Assembly (NCBI GenBank): GCA_018397055.1
Contig: JAGTQS010000044.1
Coordinates: 4,040 to 14,087, forward strand
Length of the DNA: 10,048 nt
Direction of reading: 5' to 3'
Source: Candidatus Bathyarchaeota archaeon
Lineage (GTDB): Archaea > Thermoproteota > Bathyarchaeia > Bathyarchaeales > DTEX01
This document shows positions 6,906 to 10,048 of the stretch, one piece after another; the stretch's first letter is position 1, and each line of letters starts with the position of its first letter. A model generated the notes under the pieces. That model ran no database searches and was not told the DNA's origin. It was given only the letters and a program-made list of their open reading frames with translations. The position numbers were made by a program, and so were the translations under genes.

Positions 6906-7706
6906 TTATTTTATGTATTTTTTGAGAGCTGTCTTAACGTCCAAGCCTTCATGAACAATTCCGCAAATAACACGCACCATTTTTGCCGGGTCTTCGTGTT
7001 GAAAAACGTTTCTTCCTGTTGCTGCGCCCGCACCGCCAGCCCTTATTGAATCGTAAACCATTTGGCAAAATTCTTCTTCGGTCTCTGTTTTTGGTCCACC
7101 TGCCATTACAACTGGAACTGGGCATCCTTTAACTACTTCCCTGAAGGTTTCTTGGCTGCCTGTGTAGTTAGTTTTGACGATGTCAGCTCCAAGCTCGGCT
7201 CCTATTCGTGCTACGTGCTTGACGACTTCAACATCGTATTGATTCTTTATTTTCTCTCCTCTTGGATAAACCATTGCAAGAAGAGGCATGCCCCAATCCT
7301 CACATGTTTTTGCTACTTCACCCAAGACCCGTAGCTGTGCGGGTTCAGTTTTTGATCCAACGTTTATGTGTATTGAAACGGCATCCGCACCCATCTTAAT
7401 TGCTTCCAGCACATCTGCTACCAACACTTTATCGTCAGGGTCAGGTCCCAGCATGGTGCTTCCGGAAAGATGGAGGATTAGGCCAATGTCCTTGCCATAA
7501 CCTCTATAGCCTGCTCTAATAATTCCTTTGTGAAGAAGGACAGCGTTTGCTCCGCCTTCTGCAACTCTATTTACTGTGGTTCTCATGTCTTCTAAGCCCT
7601 TAATTGGGCCAACTGTTAATCCGTGGTCCATTGGAATTATCACAGTTTTTCCAGTGCTTCTATTCATGATGCGGTCTATTCTGATTCTTTTTCCAATTTC
7701 GGTCAA
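6906..7706 (-). CDS. aroA': 2-amino-3,7-dideoxy-D-threo-hept-6-ulosonate (ADH) synthase
   Basis: Class I aldolase of the DeoC/FbaB-like fold. It condenses L-aspartate semialdehyde with 6-deoxy-5-ketofructose 1-phosphate, the first step of the archaeal route to dehydroquinate (family of M. jannaschii MJ0400). At 266 residues it is full length. Key positions are the MDHGLTVGP loop with Asp27, the proton donor Tyr147 in AMVYPRG, the Schiff-base lysine Lys178 in ADIVKTNYTG, and the phosphate-binding AGGPKTETEE and RAGGAGAATGRNVFQ segments. The start is TTG at 7706: an in-frame TAG lies two codons upstream, AAGGAG lies nine bases before it, and no earlier ATG exists. The related fructose-bisphosphate aldolase is the main alternative, but the ERIMN/RIMNRSTGK N-terminus and the linked aroB' and aspartokinase genes favour ADH synthase. 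Confidence 0.93.
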   Translation of the reverse strand: MTEIGKRIRIDRIMNRSTGKTVIIPMDHGLTVGPIKGLEDMRTTVNRVAEGGANAVLLHKGIIRAGYRGYGKDIGLILHLSGSTMLGPDPDDKVLVADVLEAIKMGADAVSIHINVGSKTEPAQLRVLGEVAKTCEDWGMPLLAMVYPRGEKIKNQYDVEVVKHVARIGAELGADIVKTNYTGSQETFREVVKGCPVPVVMAGGPKTETEEEFCQMVYDSIRAGGAGAATGRNVFQHEDPAKMVRVICGIVHEGLDVKTALKKYIK

Positions 7707-7715
7707 ATACTATTT

Positions 7716-7721
7716 CTCCTT
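7716..7721 (-). promoter_or_regulatory. Shine-Dalgarno site deciding the TTG start of aroA'
   Basis: AAGGAG, nine bases before the TTG at 7706. With the in-frame TAG between them, this fixes the non-ATG start. Confidence 0.75.
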
Positions 7722-7768
7722 GATTATTGCGTTTATCTAGACAGCTTCTAAAATTAAAGCAAATTTAT

Positions 7769-7777
7769 GCATAAAAG
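7769..7777 (-). promoter_or_regulatory. Possible TATA box for aroA'
   Basis: CTTTTATGC on the minus strand, followed by ATAAATTT, would place a start near 7745 and give a 5' leader of about 40 nt. The near-palindromic TTTAAATA at 7818-7825 could also serve this direction. Confidence 0.35.
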
Positions 7778-7817
7778 ACTTTGCCTTTGTAAGAGGGCAG
7801 TCCTAGCTTTCATAAGA

Positions 7818-7825
7818 TTTAAATA
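7818..7825 (+). promoter_or_regulatory. TATA box for the leader ORF - aspartokinase - aroB' unit
   Basis: TTTAAATA, preceded by AAGA, is a good archaeal TATA box. A spacing of about 25 bases predicts a start near 7846, immediately upstream of the GGAGAG ribosome site at 7851-7856. This leaves a leader of about 160 nt before the aspartokinase ATG, much longer than usual for an archaeal mRNA, and it contains the short ORF and hairpin described below. It lies in the 301-base divergent gap 7707-8007. Confidence 0.5.
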
Positions 7826-7863
7826 TGACTTTGAAACAGAAACGTGGCGCGGAGAGCCTTCGA

Positions 7864-7950
7864 ATGGCAATTCAGTGTTCAAATAGGCTTATTGGCATGA
7901 CTTGCAATACTTATTTCTTTAGCTATATTGCTGTTTATACAACATTTTGA
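7864..7950 (+). CDS. Putative 28-residue aromatic-rich leader peptide upstream of aspartokinase
   Basis: An ATG at 7864 is preceded by GGAGAG (7851-7856) with seven bases between, and opens a frame of 28 codons ending at TGA 7948-7950. The first 16 residues are unremarkable (MAIQCSNRLIGMTCNT). The last 12 are YFFSYIAVYTTF, with six Phe/Tyr residues, and the peptide has four Thr codons in all. It ends four bases before the 5' arm of a hairpin with a U-rich tail. The downstream genes feed aromatic amino acid synthesis, so the codon content matches the pathway product, as in bacterial phe and trp leader peptides. Short AT-rich frames are often rich in Phe and Tyr by chance, so the evidence is the combination of ribosome site, codons, hairpin and position. 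It is not expected to act as a protein. Confidence 0.45.
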   Translation: MAIQCSNRLIGMTCNTYFFSYIAVYTTF

Positions 7951-7960
7951 GCTGAAAGAA
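7915..7960 (+). promoter_or_regulatory. Possible antiterminator pairing over the Phe codons of the leader ORF
   Basis: TTCTTTAGCT at 7915-7924 (codons Phe18, Phe19, Ser20 and the first base of Tyr21) can pair with AGCTGAAAGAA at 7950-7960. That gives ten base pairs with one bulged G (7954). It uses the same bases 7955-7960 that form the 5' arm of the downstream hairpin, so the two structures exclude each other. Confidence 0.35.
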
Positions 7961-7996
7961 CCAAGTTTTGTTTTGCTCTTCTGGTTCTTTCTTTTT
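7954..7996 (+). terminator. Terminator-like hairpin with U tract just before aspartokinase (attenuator candidate)
   Basis: GAAAGAACCA at 7954-7963 is perfectly complementary to TGGTTCTTTC at 7982-7991, with an 18-base loop, and the 3' arm runs into TTTTT at 7992-7996. The whole 7985-7996 stretch is almost all pyrimidine, which suits archaeal termination at U-rich DNA. The ribosome site AGGGTGAG of aspartokinase begins at once after the U tract. A terminator between a promoter and the gene it serves makes sense only if it is conditional. It could instead affect translation of aspartokinase, or be a DNA-level inverted repeat bound by a regulator. Confidence 0.5.
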
Positions 7997-8007
7997 AGGG
8001 TGAGAAA

Positions 8008-9285
8008 ATGGTTCTAAAAAAACAAAAAAAGACGTTTCAGCGCATCGTCGTTAAGTTCGGTGGATCAAGCCTAGCAGATGGACTTAGCATATCTCGAGCT
8101 GTAAAATCAGTAATCAAGAAAGCTAGGCAGGGCGTCCAGTTAGTGGTTGTTGTTTCGGCTATGGGAAAAACCACAGATACGCTTATCGACATAGCTAATA
8201 AAGCGTGTAATTCCTCAATTTCAAATGAAGATTTAGATGATATTATGGCAATGGGAGAACGAACAAGCGCAAGGATTTTTTCAGCTGCATTGAAATCACT
8301 GAAGACCAGAAGTTGCTATTTTGACCCAGAGAATCCAAATTGGCCAATAATTACTGATAAAACCTTCAAGAACGCAAAACCTATTCTTCCATTGTGTGAA
8401 AAGATGATAAAAACGCATATTGAGCCCTTACTTGAGAAAGATGTAGTCGTGGTTGTTCCTGGTTTTATTGGAAAAACTGATGGTGGTGCAATTACGACTA
8501 TTGGAAGGGGAGGAAGCGATATAACAGCCTTAATATTAGCTCAAGCCTTAAGTGCAGACCAAGTTATTATAGTAACTGATGTACCGGGTATAATGACGGC
8601 AGATCCAAAAATTATTAAAAACCCAGAAAAGATTGCCGAAATTCCCGTAGACGCCCTTGTAGGATTGGCTGATTCAGGGACAAAATTCATTCATAAAAAG
8701 GCTTTAAAGTACAAGCATCCGAAAATTGACATAAAAATTATTAGCAACATGTTTGGTGACTTGGACTCGGAAGGAACAATAATTCTCGAAGACTTCCCTA
8801 AAAATATGATTATTGAACAATATCCTAACTCAGCTACTGCAGTCACAATAGTAGGAAAAGAACTTTCTAAGTCTCCACAAATCTTTTACGAAATTTTGAA
8901 CGTAGTCAATAAAGTAGACACTGAGTTTTTAGGCATGTCAGTTAATCATAACTCTATAATAATCTATTTAGCGTCAGCAGATGTCGAAAACATTTTGGAG
9001 ACTCTTCATGCAATAGTGGTGAAAACTGAAAATGCGATTGCTATGGCTGTTAGAAAAAATCTTGCCTTAATTAGAATAAAGGGGATTGAACTTGAAGAGA
9101 CACCTGGCGTTATAAGTAGTATAACCAAAACTTTAAACATGAAAGAAATTAACATCTATGGAATTTTCACAATTACATCAAGCGTTGTGGTCTTCGTGGA
9201 TATGAAAGACAAGGAAAAAACAGTTAGTCTAATTGAGGAAACCATAGGAAATAATAATACCTATTCACAAGTTTATGGGAGATAA
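8008..9285 (+). CDS. ask: Aspartokinase with two C-terminal ACT domains
   Basis: Phosphorylates L-aspartate with ATP, the entry to aspartate semialdehyde and so to Lys, Thr and Met and, in this pathway type, to aromatic amino acids via ADH synthase. Kinase motifs are VVKFGGSS (14-21, Lys16), SAMGKTTDTL (50-59), AMGERTSA (81-88, Glu84), TTIGRGGSDITAL (163-175) and TDVPGIMTADP (190-200). Two ACT-like segments follow: about 275-340, beginning ATAVTIVGKE, and 352-415, with LALIRIKGIELEETPGVIS. These suggest allosteric control by an amino acid; which one cannot be told. Length 425 is somewhat short of the usual 450-470. The ATG at 8008 follows AGGGTGAG by three to four bases. The stop lies six bases before aroB', so the two are likely cotranscribed. 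The leader carries an attenuator candidate. Confidence 0.94.
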   Translation: MVLKKQKKTFQRIVVKFGGSSLADGLSISRAVKSVIKKARQGVQLVVVVSAMGKTTDTLIDIANKACNSSISNEDLDDIMAMGERTSARIFSAALKSLKTRSCYFDPENPNWPIITDKTFKNAKPILPLCEKMIKTHIEPLLEKDVVVVVPGFIGKTDGGAITTIGRGGSDITALILAQALSADQVIIVTDVPGIMTADPKIIKNPEKIAEIPVDALVGLADSGTKFIHKKALKYKHPKIDIKIISNMFGDLDSEGTIILEDFPKNMIIEQYPNSATAVTIVGKELSKSPQIFYEILNVVNKVDTEFLGMSVNHNSIIIYLASADVENILETLHAIVVKTENAIAMAVRKNLALIRIKGIELEETPGVISSITKTLNMKEINIYGIFTITSSVVVFVDMKDKEKTVSLIEETIGNNNTYSQVYGR

Positions 9286-9291
9286 TCGAAA

Positions 9292-10048
9292 ATGCGTGAA
9301 CTATGGGTAAAAGTAGACCAATCTCTAACTTCAGAAGAAAAGAAGACGTTTATTGAGAAGACAGCTCAAATTGTCTCGGCATACCTAACTGAGCCGCAAG
9401 ACCTTGAGCTGGCTAAGAAACTAGGAGTAAAAACTACTGTAAGCACATTAGAAAAAGCAGACATAATAATCGCAAAAAACCTCAAAGAGGCAAAAAAGAT
9501 TAAACAACAAGGGAAAAAGGTATGCCTTGTTGTAATTGTTAAATCAAAAAAAGATGAAGCTCTAATTGTTGCTGCTGCTGAATCTTCAGTCAATTATACA
9601 CTTGTTGAATGCCCAGACTGGAAAGTTATTCCCTTAGAAAACCTAATTGCTAAGGTGTATAGAAAAACAAATCTTTTAGCGTTAGTTTCAAGTGAAAAAG
9701 ACGCCAAAATTGCTCTTGAAACTCTCGAGTTAGGAGTTGATGGACTCGTAGTAGAAACATCTAATATTGATGAAATTCAACAAATTAGAAAGACCATTGA
9801 TGAGACCAAAACAAGAACTGACGAAGTCATAAGCGCTGAAAAAATTTTGCTCGAACAAGCCAAAGTCACTGAAATTAAGCCTCTAAGCACGGGGGCACGA
9901 GTATGCATAGACACATGCGATCTTATGAAGGAAGGCGAAGGAATTCTTGTCGGATGCCAATCTAACGGTCTTTTCCTTGTCGAAGCGGAGGTTCATGAAA
10001 CGCCTTTCGTTGCTCCTCGACCGTTCAGAGTAAATGCCGGGTCAATTT
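9292..10048 (+). CDS. aroB': 3-dehydroquinate synthase II (partial, 3' end outside window)
   Basis: NAD-dependent oxidative deamination and cyclisation of ADH to 3-dehydroquinate, the second step of the archaeal alternative pathway (family of M. jannaschii MJ1249); unrelated to bacterial AroB. About 252 residues are visible of a usual 330-380. The N-terminus RELWVKVD is typical, as are LVSSEKDAKIALETLELGVDG in the middle and the strongly conserved GEGILVGCQSNGLFLVEAEV followed by ETPFVAPRPFRVNAGS near the edge. The frame is open to the end of the window. The ATG at 9292 is six bases after the aspartokinase TAA; GGGAG at 9278-9282 overlaps the end of that gene, so translation is probably coupled. 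Its position next to aspartokinase and opposite aroA' groups three enzymes acting in sequence. Confidence 0.94.
   Translation, partial: MRELWVKVDQSLTSEEKKTFIEKTAQIVSAYLTEPQDLELAKKLGVKTTVSTLEKADIIIAKNLKEAKKIKQQGKKVCLVVIVKSKKDEALIVAAAESSVNYTLVECPDWKVIPLENLIAKVYRKTNLLALVSSEKDAKIALETLELGVDGLVVETSNIDEIQQIRKTIDETKTRTDEVISAEKILLEQAKVTEIKPLSTGARVCIDTCDLMKEGEGILVGCQSNGLFLVEAEVHETPFVAPRPFRVNAGSI

Noticed and set aside
7775..7804. Short hairpin GACT-GCC / GGC-AA-AGTC in the divergent gap as a terminator or operator
   Set aside because: It has only seven pairs with a two-base bulge, no U tract and no clear relation to either promoter; it is within what chance would give.

Overview
The window looks like part of an archaeal chromosome, probably from a TACK-group lineage such as Bathyarchaeota; that placement is inferred from gene content. 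The strongest evidence is the aromatic pathway: an ADH synthase and a 3-dehydroquinate synthase II, the archaeal alternative to DAHP synthase and AroB. AT-rich DNA, TATA-like boxes instead of -35/-10 promoters, GGTGA/GGAG ribosome sites and several TTG/GTG starts fit the same picture. No mobile elements, CRISPR arrays, rRNA or tRNA genes were found.

Positions 1-5457 (minus strand) hold a compact histidine operon. In transcription order it is hisG, hisD, hisC, a 405-residue HAD-family phosphatase, hisB and the start of hisH, which runs off the left edge. Genes overlap or abut by a few bases, so translation is probably coupled. The HAD gene sits where a histidinol-phosphate phosphatase would be expected and probably supplies that step. 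hisH is intact over the visible part but has no ATG, GTG or TTG start; it follows the hisB TGA in the same frame.

Positions 5458-5728 are a 271-base leader region upstream of hisG. It has a good TATA box and a long inverted repeat that could close a structured 5' RNA of about 115 nt. Upstream lies a 363-residue minus-strand gene with conserved Cys/His motifs (DUF483-like, function unknown), then the ADH synthase gene (aroA').

Positions 7707-8007 separate divergent transcription units. To the right, on the plus strand, are an aspartokinase with two ACT-like domains and the first three-quarters or so of aroB'. Aspartokinase starts the route to aspartate semialdehyde, ADH synthase condenses that with a deoxy-ketohexose phosphate, and 3-dehydroquinate synthase II converts the product to dehydroquinate, so the two flanks form one supply chain for aromatic amino acids.

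The most interesting feature is in front of the aspartokinase gene. A TATA box, a Shine-Dalgarno site and a 28-codon ORF whose last 12 codons include six Phe/Tyr codons are followed by a 10-bp hairpin with a U-rich tail ending just before the aspartokinase ribosome site. The 5' arm of that hairpin can instead pair with the Phe codons of the short ORF. This has the layout of a ribosome-mediated attenuator, which is not a standard regulatory device in archaea.
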